A stretch of DNA of 21,123 bases from Candidatus Ryanbacteria bacterium RIFCSPLOWO2_12_FULL_47_9c (GCA_001821795.1 MHOB01000019.1:15975-37097), one strand, 5' to 3'; positions 1 to 8,908 are shown, counted from the first letter of the stretch. Numbers and translations: made by a program. The notes: generated from the letters alone by a model not told the origin.

Positions 1-2298
1 ACGGCAATAAATATTATGGGCGGCAGCGCGGGAGTTGCGTTGTCTCCTCCTTCTCTTGAATATTCAAGTCTTGGTGGTGGAAGGTTAATTATTGCAACAA
101 GAAGAACAAATAATCAAATTTGGGTAAAAGAGATAGATACTGCCGGCGGCGTGCTAGCCGACTGGCGGTACATTAATGGAACAACAATTGATAGCCCTAA
201 GCTCGTGTATGAAGGGAGTAATCTTGTAATGTATGTCAAAGGAACGGATGCCGGCAAACTCATATGGAAGAGTACCTATACGGGAGCCGGCAATAACTGG
301 AGCGGATGGACAAGCACCGGGATTTCGTATGATGTTCCGGAACCTTCGGGCGGGTTTACGGACGCATTTGGTCCGGCGGGCCCTACGGCCGTTCAAGTTC
401 CCTTGGGTGAAGTATATCGGGTGAGAGGTACGAGTCCCAGTTCGGTTGAAGTCAACACGTGCGGCGCAGTGAGTGACGCTGGTAATGGAGCACAGTGCGT
501 CCTTGTTAATGTTCCTTCCGCGGTTGAAACCAGTGGAGTATTCGATGCGACTGTTCAGATGAAAAATATTGGGCCAAATATCTGGAGTGCAGCCGAATCT
601 TCTCCCGGTGCAGGCGATGAATACAAACTTGGTGCGGTTGATTCTGCCATTGCGCCGTTTACTACAATTTGGCGCCATCTTGATAACAGCCAGTATGATC
701 GGGGGCTGATTCCTAATACCATTCCCGGTTATCCTAATGTCGCAACTGGCGGGACGGTCGCGTTTACACTTACAGATATAAAGGCGCCGTCGACCGCCGG
801 CTCGTATGATTTTGCATGGCAAATGGTCCGCGAGAGTAATGAGTGGTTCGGGGAGAAATGTGACGCGTCGACGAAGAGTACCAATATTACGGTTGGAGAT
901 GCGCCGCGTGTCAGATACGAAAGTCCGATAGATGCTGGTATCGTATCCAATCCAAGCAATACAGGCACCGTAAATGTAGCGCTTGACTGGACTCTTCTTA
1001 ATTCTACAGGGAATCCGACGGCGCAGAGCGAATATACTCTTGAAGTTATGCTTGGTGATTCTACATGTTCTGATGCGGGATATGCGGATTTTGAATTGGG
1101 TTGTCTCAACCTTACCCCCGGTTTTAGAGCGGCCGATGGCAACGGCGCCAGAATTGGCAATGATGCGGGGGAAGATGGGTCGGTTACCCAAAAAATCGTT
1201 ACGCTTGACGCTGGCCTTCCTTATAAGTGGCGCATCAAGTCGAAAGACTCAACGGGGATAAATGCTGCGTATACGGCCGAGTTAGAAAGAACTTTCAGTA
1301 TCAAAGAGCAGGATTCTGTGCCTCCGACCGTTGTAATTACGACGCCTCCGGATGGTTTTAGTACGGTAAATGATTTTGTCGCCGTGAGCGGGAATGCATC
1401 GGATGATGTTGGGGTCACGACGATTACATGCACAATTACCGATTCACTTGGAACGCACCCATGTCCCACTCCGACTTTTACTGCGGGCGCGCAAAATACT
1501 ACGTGGAATATACCCTCGGTTTCGCTTCCTGTGGAATCTGGGATTATCATTACCATTACCGCAACCGATGACGCGGGACGAAGTACATCAGAAAGCGTTA
1601 CGATAACGCGGAGATTACCCCAGTGTTCTGATAATTCGGATAATGATGGTAATGGCGACCCCGATCAAAACGACCCGGATTGTCATACTAATGGTATTCC
1701 CAGCGACGGTTCAAGTTATGACCCCAACATTGATGATGAAGGCCAGAACATTCCGCCGGACTTTACTTTTTATCATGATCCGAAAGATGAACAAAATCCG
1801 TCATTCTGCCATGCGAACCATGCTGATCCGCCATGTTTGGATTCCACGGGTGCTACGCGGGGCCATTTCTTCTCTGATATGCGGATTGGGACAAGTCCTT
1901 TTTCAACCGAAACGATACTTATCATTGTTCCAAACGAATCATTTAATGGAGATGTAGTAGTGAGCGTTGTCAATCTTCAAGCAGACAACTTAGAAAATAT
2001 TACAAACGCCGCAGATTGCCCTCTTTCTATCGGCGCGCCCTGCCAGGACGGCAAAGGAGACGGTACGTCTCTCCCGCTTGAAAATCTTCTTTATCTACTT
2101 GATTCCACGCGCCGCATTTCAGAAACGATTCCTGTTGTGGCGAGTACTCCAAAGCCACTCGAGTTTAAGGTTGGGAAAAAAGAAATTGCGACGGGGCGCT
2201 ACATTGTTACCGTGCGCGCAAGCGGTAATGGAGTCACAAAAGAAACACAAATTTTGCTGGTGGTCGGCGATAATACATCTGGATATATAGAACGATAA
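1..2298 (+). CDS. Large secreted multidomain surface protein, 5'-truncated
   Basis: The frame is open from base 1. The first ATG (16) sits in continuous coding sequence, so the true start lies outside the window; residues below are counted from that ATG. Residues ~20-110 carry W/G-rich strands (motif WSGWTS) like PLL/sialidase-type beta-propellers. Residues ~173-292 match the Ig-like domain known from NBR1 (N_BRCA1_IG): MKNIG, a W core, then WQMVRESNEWFGE. Residues ~300-430 look FN3-like, and ~432-533 form an Ig-like domain opening PPTVVITTPPDG. An Asp/Cys-rich linker follows (~536-579), then a C-terminal module (~581-760) shared with the protein at 2731-7923. No C-terminal membrane helix or LPXTG is visible. 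Adhesion or glycan binding outside the cell is inferred from domain types; substrate unknown. TAA stop, 1 nt before the next gene. Confidence 0.85.
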   Translation, partial: TAINIMGGSAGVALSPPSLEYSSLGGGRLIIATRRTNNQIWVKEIDTAGGVLADWRYINGTTIDSPKLVYEGSNLVMYVKGTDAGKLIWKSTYTGAGNNWSGWTSTGISYDVPEPSGGFTDAFGPAGPTAVQVPLGEVYRVRGTSPSSVEVNTCGAVSDAGNGAQCVLVNVPSAVETSGVFDATVQMKNIGPNIWSAAESSPGAGDEYKLGAVDSAIAPFTTIWRHLDNSQYDRGLIPNTIPGYPNVATGGTVAFTLTDIKAPSTAGSYDFAWQMVRESNEWFGEKCDASTKSTNITVGDAPRVRYESPIDAGIVSNPSNTGTVNVALDWTLLNSTGNPTAQSEYTLEVMLGDSTCSDAGYADFELGCLNLTPGFRAADGNGARIGNDAGEDGSVTQKIVTLDAGLPYKWRIKSKDSTGINAAYTAELERTFSIKEQDSVPPTVVITTPPDGFSTVNDFVAVSGNASDDVGVTTITCTITDSLGTHPCPTPTFTAGAQNTTWNIPSVSLPVESGIIITITATDDAGRSTSESVTITRRLPQCSDNSDNDGNGDPDQNDPDCHTNGIPSDGSSYDPNIDDEGQNIPPDFTFYHDPKDEQNPSFCHANHADPPCLDSTGATRGHFFSDMRIGTSPFSTETILIIVPNESFNGDVVVSVVNLQADNLENITNAADCPLSIGAPCQDGKGDGTSLPLENLLYLLDSTRRISETIPVVASTPKPLEFKVGKKEIATGRYIVTVRASGNGVTKETQILLVVGDNTSGYIER

Positions 2299-2299
2299 C

Positions 2300-2728
2300 A
2301 TGGTTTCTACTGCGAATAATCCAAGTCGAGAGAAAAATTATAAACGGTTCGTCCCGGTTATTATTCTTGCCGTTGTCGTCTTTGGATTTTATATGCTTTT
2401 TGTGTATCTTGGCGTCTTTCCGTTGAGCGTGCAGTTTCGTCCGGTACATCCCGCAGATGCGAAGGGGCTCATAGACCGGTGGGAGAAAGAAGGGGAAAAA
2501 GCATCCGTCGTGATCGAACAGCGCGATGGGACATTCAAGAAAATAGTTTTACAGTTTGATAATGAGACACAAGTTCTCCGCGCGAAGCAGGATGGAGGAG
2601 AGGAGCGTAAATATAGGAGAGGAAAGCTCGATGAGGTGGATGACGGCGTATTTGTGGAAATTTATGCAAAACGTATTTCTCCGCGGTCGCGTGAGAAAGT
2701 TGTTGAAACGCTTATATATTGGGAGTGA
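2300..2728 (+). CDS. Small single-pass membrane protein between two surface-protein genes
   Basis: A 142-residue protein with a basic N-terminus and one hydrophobic helix at ~18-40, followed by about 100 mostly charged residues predicted to lie outside the membrane. The soluble part alternates strands and turns (VVIEQRDGTFKKIVLQF, later DGVFVEIYAKR), which suggests a small beta-barrel/OB-like domain; I do not recognise the family. The gene starts 1 nt after the upstream stop and ends 2 nt before the ATG of the next gene, so the three are probably co-transcribed. No clear Shine-Dalgarno precedes its ATG, so translational coupling is likely. Its position between two paralogous-tailed secreted proteins suggests it helps export or anchor them, but that is inference from context only. 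Confidence 0.8.
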   Translation: MVSTANNPSREKNYKRFVPVIILAVVVFGFYMLFVYLGVFPLSVQFRPVHPADAKGLIDRWEKEGEKASVVIEQRDGTFKKIVLQFDNETQVLRAKQDGGEERKYRRGKLDEVDDGVFVEIYAKRISPRSREKVVETLIYWE

Positions 2729-2730
2729 AT

Positions 2731-5700
2731 ATGCGCCGTTTTATCATAATTTCTATCGTAGCGATTGCATTTGGTGCGCCGACGCTTGTTTTTGCGGTAC
2801 CTTCACTGACGTTGCAAAATGCCTCGCCTCTTGTTTGCGGAGAAAAACCGCAGATACAGCTGACGGGCGGAGCTCCAAATACAGAAATAGAATGGCTGTG
2901 GTCAAACTCTAGAAATACGTGGGGTTGGCAGACTCTCGGAAATCCTATCTATAAAACTGATTCTAGCGGAAATGCTACGGTTCATTTCGGATCTTCAGTT
3001 GCTTCAGACTGGCCGCCAAGTTATGCGGGATATTGGATCAAAGCGCGAGTAGCAGGTGTGGAGTCGTCAAACGCCGCTTTTTATGGCGTCAACTGCGGCG
3101 TCATCGATACCGATAAAAGTACCTATGCGTGCGGCGATAACATTAATATACGCACGATAGATAATTTAATTCCAAGTCCGCCAACGAGTGGAACATTTCG
3201 CTGGAGCAACGGCAACACGACAAATATTTGGAGCGGTATTACTTTTAATGTCTCCGGCGGGTTCATTGTCAATGGAGGGCCGTTTCCCGGCGGCTCGGGG
3301 ATTGTATCAACATTTAGTAATTTTTGGCCGATTCGGAATAATTACTGGATAGAAGCGATTATTAATAGGGGTGGCCAGTATGTAGCGGTTACCAACCAGG
3401 CATCTTTCGGTGTTAATTGCCCGATCAAGCCGGATCTTTTTATCTCAAATGGGTGCTCTGGTTCTCGTGGATACACAAATCTTTCATGGAGCTCAATATC
3501 CGGAGCTACCAGTTATTCACTCTATAAATGTTCTGGTGTGGGATGTACACCAACTTCTCTCGTAAATTCCGGAAATTTTTATACCTATAGCGATACGGAC
3601 CTTTCGAATGGTAGTTACTCGTATCGTTTGCGCGCGACAAATGGAAGTATCACAAGCGAATATTCTGATATCAAAACCGCGGCAATCTCTTGCGGTTCTA
3701 CGCCGACATGCCCTGGCCAAGCATGCACGAGTTCGGATGTAAATTCATATCGGTGTTCTGCCAGTGGACGCGAACAATGCCAACAGCAATCGGGGAGCTT
3801 ATATTGCTGGACTGTCAACTCGTGCCCAGGTGGGCAGAGCTGCACGGGGAGTGGCACGTGTACTCAAACAGCGCAGTGTCCTGGGGATTCGTGTACTGGT
3901 TCGCAGTTGAATTCATATCGGTGTTCTGTGGACGGACGCGAACAATGCCAACAGTCAGGAAGTCTTTATTGTTGGAATGCCAACGGGTGCCCGAGCGAGC
4001 AGAGTTGCGCGGGGAGCGGCACCTGTACATCTCAATGTACAAATGCTGTTTTTAACTCTTCAACAAGCGGGTACTTTAATGTATCTGGAACGGAAGTACC
4101 ATCATTGTGCAAAAACGTTGACTTTAAAGTCAGATGCGATTTTGGTGTGGGAACCGACAATATTTCTGCGCCGACTGGATGTACATGGGGCCGCTGGGTT
4201 GGCACGGCCGCGGAGTTCGACTGTTCAGGTATTTCAAGCGCGCAGACCATTAGTCGCAATTGCAGCATAAGCGCTGGCGGCAGCGGTAACATTTGCAGCG
4301 CTAAAACAAATACGATTGGATCTTTAAGTATTACAAACTGCGGGGGAGGAGGCGGCGAGACATGTACGATCGGCGCATGTTCTCCAGGTGATCAAACGCA
4401 GTGTTTCAGTTCCGATAAATATCGGACATGCGTTTGGGAAGATAAGGACGGTGATGGCACGGGGGCATATTGTTGGCAAACACCTGTTTCGTGTCCTTCA
4501 GGGCAAACGTGTTCTGGTGGTGCTTGCATTCCCTCCGGCGGCTGCAGCTCCGTTTATTACGGCTATATCGATGGGTATAAATTTCTCGACCCTGGCGGCG
4601 ATACGACGACAAATCCGCCCGCAAATCAGTCAGTGACGATTACTGCCAACGATGGGACGGTTGGTATTGATGCGAGCAATCCTTTTAATCCAGTACAGGG
4701 TGTTGGCTCTCATCTCCAGTATTGCAAAGATCACAGTGTGTCAGTTGCGGTTCCATCAGGATTCGATGTTGCCTATACCGTTTGTTATGGATATGAGGAA
4801 GAGCGCGGCACATGCAATAGTTTGACGAAACCTAAAACTGCGGGCAATTCGGTTGTTGTAAACATACCTCAACCGCCAAACGCGGCAGAAATACAAAACA
4901 CAATAAATAATTTGCGCACGGCGCATGTCTCATGGTTTTTCACACGTACTGGCGGAGGAGGGGGCAATAAGCCCGATCTTGTTATATCAGATAAGAATAT
5001 AACTCCACCTGCGCCAAAACCTGGAGATGCGATAAGTTTTACTGCAACCGTGCGCAATGCGGGCGCAGGAGCATCTCCTGCTTCGCAAACTCGTTTCCGT
5101 TTGAACATTGACGATAATAGTACGTGGGATTTACAGAGGAATGTATCGACTGGCGCTCTTGCAGTGGGCGGTACTGAACAAGAAACACTGACAAATTATT
5201 GGGCGGCGACTGTCGGCGCACATCGCTATGAGTTTTGTGCTGATGCCGCCGGTGCCGTTGATGAATCCAATGAATCGAACAATTGTGTGAGCGGAACATT
5301 TGAAGTGGAAGTGGATACGCCTGCTTCACCCACAGATCTTTCTGCATCCGGAATTTGTGATGGTACAGATCCTGATATTCAACTTGATTGGAATTCAATT
5401 TCCGACGCAACGGATTATCACATCGAGCGTTGCACGGGCATGGGTTGCACAAACTTCACGGAAATAAACAGGTCGACGACAAATTCTTTTCTTAATGCTA
5501 CGGGTATTACTACGGGGATTCGGTATCGTTATCGGGTGCGGGCGCATCGCCATGGCGACGGAGTGTTTAGCGAATACTCGAATATTAAAGGCGCCACCGG
5601 GCCCGATTGTTCAATCCAGACAGGCAACGATCCGGTCGGACGTCTTATCTCCGCATCCTGTAGCGTGATCAAAGGATGGGCGTGCGATCCCGACAATTTT

Positions 5701-7923
5701 AACGAGCCGCTTGTTATTAAATTATACGAAGACAAAGGTGAGGGACAAGTATTGTTTGATACGCTTATTGCGAACCGTCCCCGTGGTCAGGGTGTTGCAA
5801 ATCAGTGCGGCGGAAACGCGAATCACGGATTTCGGTGGACGGCGCCTGAACCGGTGGTTGATGGTACGCCGACGCGAATTTATGCCTACGCAGTTGATAT
5901 TGGTCCGGGGGCGTCGGGCGAGATTTCATTGAATGATTCTCCGATACCTCCAGAATCGGAGCCTGGTTTTCAGTGCTTGCCTTCGGGGGGCGCGTGCGAT
6001 ACTTCGTATCCGGATGATCAATTCCATGCATGTTTTTTTGACGGGATATCAGCACCCACCAACGACTCTGACACACTCGTACAGTTTGACGAGGGTTCCG
6101 TTCCCTCGCCGGTTGGCGCGCATTCTGGTCCCATAGACTACGATTTTGAGAATTTTGAAATTCCGCAAACGGGCAAAAGCGATGAAGTATCGGCAGTATG
6201 GCGCGGGAGAATTAACTTTAAAAAAGGAAAATATGTATTTCACGTTAATTCTGACGATGGCGTTGAACTCACGGTTAGAGGAGGAGTTGTCATCGGTGAA
6301 TGGCGCGATCAGACTTTAATTAATAAAACATCATCTGGAACTGGTCTTGATCTTGATGGGCCGACAAACGTGATGCTCCGGTGGTATGAACATGCTGGGG
6401 AGGCGCAGATTAAATTATGGTGGGATTTTACGCCCGCGGAGCCCGACGGCGAGGGAGACCCGACGGTTACTTTGGTCGAGCCGGTAGGAGATACGCGCGT
6501 AACCCCGTATGTAGTTAACCGAGCTCTTGACGAAGATGACCTTATGCCCGTTACCCTTGTTTGGGATTTTGACGATCCCGAAGGCGGATCCCAAGAGGCA
6601 TTTATGGTTGAACTTGTCGATCTTACCGACGAAACTTGCTGGGACGGGGTAAAGCCGATATATAGCGATGCTTGTTTGGACGCAGTCAACGACTTTCAAA
6701 ATAATGATGGTCTTGGGATAAATGGCGAATTCGTATCTTCCCCAGCCGAGCAATTGGATATCCATCTTGCTCCCGGGCGCCTTTATGCATGGCGTGCCCG
6801 CGCACAGTCTTCGAAACCAGACAGTGAGGGAGATGTGCGAGAGTCAGATCCTGGGTTGACAGGAAGCGGTTACTTCCGGACAACCGCGGGGCTCGCGACG
6901 GCCGGGGAAATTCATATCTACCGATGGGATCAGAATGGGAATGAACTTGCGTATCAGGATTTTCCAACCGAGGCATGGATTAATATCAATCCAGTTGCGA
7001 AAACAAGCAATCCTGCTATTTTTGAAAATGTTCCTCCGGCGGAAGACTATGCGGCATTTGCCACTGATCTTCACGCGGATACTTTTGCCGGTTTTTGCTC
7101 TTACGACCCGGAAGTTGAGGGGGATTGCGAACTCGATGCCGGCAATGATCTTGATTTCTCACTTCCGATTACCTGCGATGGCGCAAGCTGCCGTGCGGAT
7201 GATATTGAAACCCAGGTCGGCAGGGTATCAAAAGTGGTATTGCTTTATGATACGACGACAATTCCTTCGTCCTGTATCCCTGGATCAACCCAGTGCAGCG
7301 ATTGCGTTGATAACGGTGACGGAGATGAATTGGCGGACGCCGAAGATCCTGATTGCCATTTTGATAGGAATGCCGATAACCCCTATAGTTATGATTCTGA
7401 TGACAACGACGAATCGACCAGTATTGATGGGACATTCAATATTCACCATGACCCGAAAAACCTTTGTCATGAGGGAGATGCCGGATGTTCGCGGCCCCAT
7501 TTCTTTAAGGATATTCAGATAGGGGCCAGTCCTTTTTCTACGGAAACAAATATAATTCTCACGTCGGTAGATGGGTTTGCGGGAGATGTGGAAATAAGCG
7601 TGATAAATCTTCAGGCGGACAACGAAAAAGATACGTCAGATTGTCCGGAAAATATTGAGCGTCCGTGTGCCAATGGTATCGGTGACGGAGAAGATCTTGC
7701 GCTCACGAAACTCCAATACCGTTTTGGTGGTGTGGCGAAGATTGGTGAAATCCTCCGGGTGTCCGCGGGCGGCACCATTTCTGCCGAATTTAAAGTCGGC
7801 AAGAGGCAAATCAATCCCGGAAGATATATTATTACGCTTGAGGCAAAGGCGTTCGGGATACGAAAAACCACTAAAATACTCCTTGTTGTTGGAGAAAATA
7901 CTCCCGGGTGGGAAGAGCAGTAA
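2731..7923 (+). CDS. Giant secreted surface protein (Ig-like/FN3, Cys-rich repeats, CARDB, PA14)
   Basis: The ATG at 2731 (1730 aa) is preferred over the in-frame TTG at 2719 because GGAG (2722-2725) lies 5 nt upstream and the protein then begins with a clean signal peptide (MRRFIIIS... cleavage after VFA, residue 22). Domains in order: two related Ig-like units (~25-230); FN3-like (~235-322); two near-identical Cys-rich repeats (~326-434) and a third diverged one (~544-600); CARDB-like (~745-861); FN3 (~863-959); a domain with a GWACD motif (~960-1083); PA14 (~1089-1235; VWRGRINF, HVNSDDGVEL); FN3-like (~1246-1387); an unassigned stretch; an Asp/Cys-rich linker (~1522-1567); and a C-terminal module (~1567-1730) homologous to that of the protein at 1-2298. 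PA14 and CARDB usually serve carbohydrate or protein binding, so an adhesin or surface-layer role is inferred. There is no C-terminal anchor helix. Confidence 0.9.
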   Translation: MRRFIIISIVAIAFGAPTLVFAVPSLTLQNASPLVCGEKPQIQLTGGAPNTEIEWLWSNSRNTWGWQTLGNPIYKTDSSGNATVHFGSSVASDWPPSYAGYWIKARVAGVESSNAAFYGVNCGVIDTDKSTYACGDNINIRTIDNLIPSPPTSGTFRWSNGNTTNIWSGITFNVSGGFIVNGGPFPGGSGIVSTFSNFWPIRNNYWIEAIINRGGQYVAVTNQASFGVNCPIKPDLFISNGCSGSRGYTNLSWSSISGATSYSLYKCSGVGCTPTSLVNSGNFYTYSDTDLSNGSYSYRLRATNGSITSEYSDIKTAAISCGSTPTCPGQACTSSDVNSYRCSASGREQCQQQSGSLYCWTVNSCPGGQSCTGSGTCTQTAQCPGDSCTGSQLNSYRCSVDGREQCQQSGSLYCWNANGCPSEQSCAGSGTCTSQCTNAVFNSSTSGYFNVSGTEVPSLCKNVDFKVRCDFGVGTDNISAPTGCTWGRWVGTAAEFDCSGISSAQTISRNCSISAGGSGNICSAKTNTIGSLSITNCGGGGGETCTIGACSPGDQTQCFSSDKYRTCVWEDKDGDGTGAYCWQTPVSCPSGQTCSGGACIPSGGCSSVYYGYIDGYKFLDPGGDTTTNPPANQSVTITANDGTVGIDASNPFNPVQGVGSHLQYCKDHSVSVAVPSGFDVAYTVCYGYEEERGTCNSLTKPKTAGNSVVVNIPQPPNAAEIQNTINNLRTAHVSWFFTRTGGGGGNKPDLVISDKNITPPAPKPGDAISFTATVRNAGAGASPASQTRFRLNIDDNSTWDLQRNVSTGALAVGGTEQETLTNYWAATVGAHRYEFCADAAGAVDESNESNNCVSGTFEVEVDTPASPTDLSASGICDGTDPDIQLDWNSISDATDYHIERCTGMGCTNFTEINRSTTNSFLNATGITTGIRYRYRVRAHRHGDGVFSEYSNIKGATGPDCSIQTGNDPVGRLISASCSVIKGWACDPDNFNEPLVIKLYEDKGEGQVLFDTLIANRPRGQGVANQCGGNANHGFRWTAPEPVVDGTPTRIYAYAVDIGPGASGEISLNDSPIPPESEPGFQCLPSGGACDTSYPDDQFHACFFDGISAPTNDSDTLVQFDEGSVPSPVGAHSGPIDYDFENFEIPQTGKSDEVSAVWRGRINFKKGKYVFHVNSDDGVELTVRGGVVIGEWRDQTLINKTSSGTGLDLDGPTNVMLRWYEHAGEAQIKLWWDFTPAEPDGEGDPTVTLVEPVGDTRVTPYVVNRALDEDDLMPVTLVWDFDDPEGGSQEAFMVELVDLTDETCWDGVKPIYSDACLDAVNDFQNNDGLGINGEFVSSPAEQLDIHLAPGRLYAWRARAQSSKPDSEGDVRESDPGLTGSGYFRTTAGLATAGEIHIYRWDQNGNELAYQDFPTEAWININPVAKTSNPAIFENVPPAEDYAAFATDLHADTFAGFCSYDPEVEGDCELDAGNDLDFSLPITCDGASCRADDIETQVGRVSKVVLLYDTTTIPSSCIPGSTQCSDCVDNGDGDELADAEDPDCHFDRNADNPYSYDSDDNDESTSIDGTFNIHHDPKNLCHEGDAGCSRPHFFKDIQIGASPFSTETNIILTSVDGFAGDVEISVINLQADNEKDTSDCPENIERPCANGIGDGEDLALTKLQYRFGGVAKIGEILRVSAGGTISAEFKVGKRQINPGRYIITLEAKAFGIRKTTKILLVVGENTPGWEEQ
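3709..4033 (+). repeat. Two tandem Cys-rich coding repeats with near-identical DNA
   Basis: Unit 1 (~3709-3876) and unit 2 (~3877-4033) encode the pattern CPG.xCT..xxNSYRCSxxGREQCQQxSGSLYCWxxxxCP..QSCxGSGTC. At DNA level they share the 19-mer aattcatatcggtgttctg (3742-3760 and 3910-3928), and gacgcgaacaatgccaacag follows in both. A third diverged unit occurs at ~4360-4530 (CSSDKYRTC-type, including DKDGDGTG). The high DNA identity points to recent duplication or recombination. The many cysteines suggest disulfide-stabilised extracellular mini-domains. Confidence 0.8.
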
Positions 7924-7932
7924 AAAGTATTT

Positions 7933-7960
7933 TTGACCAAGTTTTTTCTCGTGATACTAT
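7933..7960 (+). promoter_or_regulatory. Sigma70-like promoter of the trxB operon
   Basis: A -35 TTGACC (7933-7938), a 16-nt spacer and a -10 TACTAT (7955-7960) preceded by TG at 7952-7953 (extended -10). The ATG of trxB begins 7 nt after the last -10 base, about where transcription should start, so the mRNA is predicted to be leaderless. No Shine-Dalgarno is present. This is the only intergenic promoter candidate I see for the operon reaching 16288. Confidence 0.75.
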
Positions 7961-7966
7961 AAAAAC

Positions 7967-8908
7967 ATGTACGACCTGATTATTATTGGCGGCGGGCCGT
8001 CGGGAGTCGCTGCAAGTGTCTATGCTGCGCGAAAAAGAATCAATACCCTGCTCGTTACAGAAACGTTCGGTGGACAATCCGAAGTATCGGCCGATATTCA
8101 AAACTGGATTGGGACGAAATCGATTTCTGGTTTTGATTTCGCAAAAATGCTTGAAGACCACGTACGCGCACAGGAGTCCATTGAGATTATTGTTGGCAAG
8201 CGCGTGAATAAGATTACACACAGAGAAGACGGCGTATATGATGTTTCGACGGAAGACGGCCAGACTTACAGCGCGCGCGGCATCATTTTGGGGACTGGCT
8301 CGCGCCGGAGAAAGTTGAATATCCCCGGCGAAAAAGAATTTGACGGCAAGGGGGTTGCTTATTGCTCGACATGCGATGCACCGCTGTTTGGCGGGAAGGA
8401 TGTTGCGGTAGTTGGCGGGGGTAACGCCGGGCTTGAAGCGGTTCTTGACCTGAAACCGTATGCGAAGAGAATATATCTTTTTGAATATAGTGAAGTATTA
8501 AAGGGCGATCCTATTACCCAAGAAAAAGTGAAAAATTCAGGTGCGGAGATTATCTATAACGCCGAAACTGTCGCGATCCACGGCGATTCGGCGTCGAAAT
8601 TCGTCTCCGCGATAGAATATAAAGACCGAAAAACAAAAGAACAGAAAAAAATTCCAGTCGGTGGCGTGTTTGTGGAAATTGGGGCGGTCCCGAATTCTGA
8701 AGTGGTGAAAGATTTGGTACAGCTCAATAAATACGGTGAAGTGATCATTGATCATAAAACCGCCGCAACGTCGCGCGAAGGAATCTGGGCGGCTGGCGAT
8801 GTCACCGATGAGATGTACAAACAAAATAATATTTCCGCTGGAGATGCCGTAAAAGCTGCTCTCTCTGCCCACGCATATTTACAAAGGGTATCGGGAGAAA
8901 AAAGATGA
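7967..8908 (+). CDS. trxB: Thioredoxin reductase-like flavoprotein (AhpF-like type)
   Basis: 313 aa, a normal length for low-molecular-weight thioredoxin reductases. An N-terminal FAD site GGGPSG (~8-13), a redox-active CSTC (Cys133/Cys136), a second dinucleotide site GGGNAG (~148-153), and a C-terminal FAD motif AAGDVT. The HRRxxxR patch that binds the NADPH phosphate in classical TrxB is missing; the equivalent segment reads FEYSEVLKGDPI, and the C-terminal part (GVFVEIGAVPN, YKQNNISAGDAVKAALSA) resembles the C-terminal half of AhpF. The family transfers electrons from NAD(P)H through FAD to a CxxC partner in the cytoplasm; NADH preference and an AhpC- or thioredoxin-type partner are inferred. 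First gene of the operon; its stop overlaps the gap start (ATGA). Confidence 0.93.
   Translation: MYDLIIIGGGPSGVAASVYAARKRINTLLVTETFGGQSEVSADIQNWIGTKSISGFDFAKMLEDHVRAQESIEIIVGKRVNKITHREDGVYDVSTEDGQTYSARGIILGTGSRRRKLNIPGEKEFDGKGVAYCSTCDAPLFGGKDVAVVGGGNAGLEAVLDLKPYAKRIYLFEYSEVLKGDPITQEKVKNSGAEIIYNAETVAIHGDSASKFVSAIEYKDRKTKEQKKIPVGGVFVEIGAVPNSEVVKDLVQLNKYGEVIIDHKTAATSREGIWAAGDVTDEMYKQNNISAGDAVKAALSAHAYLQRVSGEKR

Noticed and set aside
154..1191. Long antisense reading frame of 345 codons opposite the first surface protein
   Set aside because: The + strand frame is a convincing domain-bearing protein; the antisense translation is Arg/Ile-rich with no recognisable motif or start signal.
2719..2730. 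TTG start 4 codons upstream for the giant surface protein
   Set aside because: It lies inside the upstream gene; the ATG at 2731 has GGAG at proper distance and gives a standard signal peptide.
7921..7966. Terminator between the surface-protein cluster and trxB
   Set aside because: Only 43 nt, no inverted repeat before the T-run; the T-run is part of the promoter spacer.
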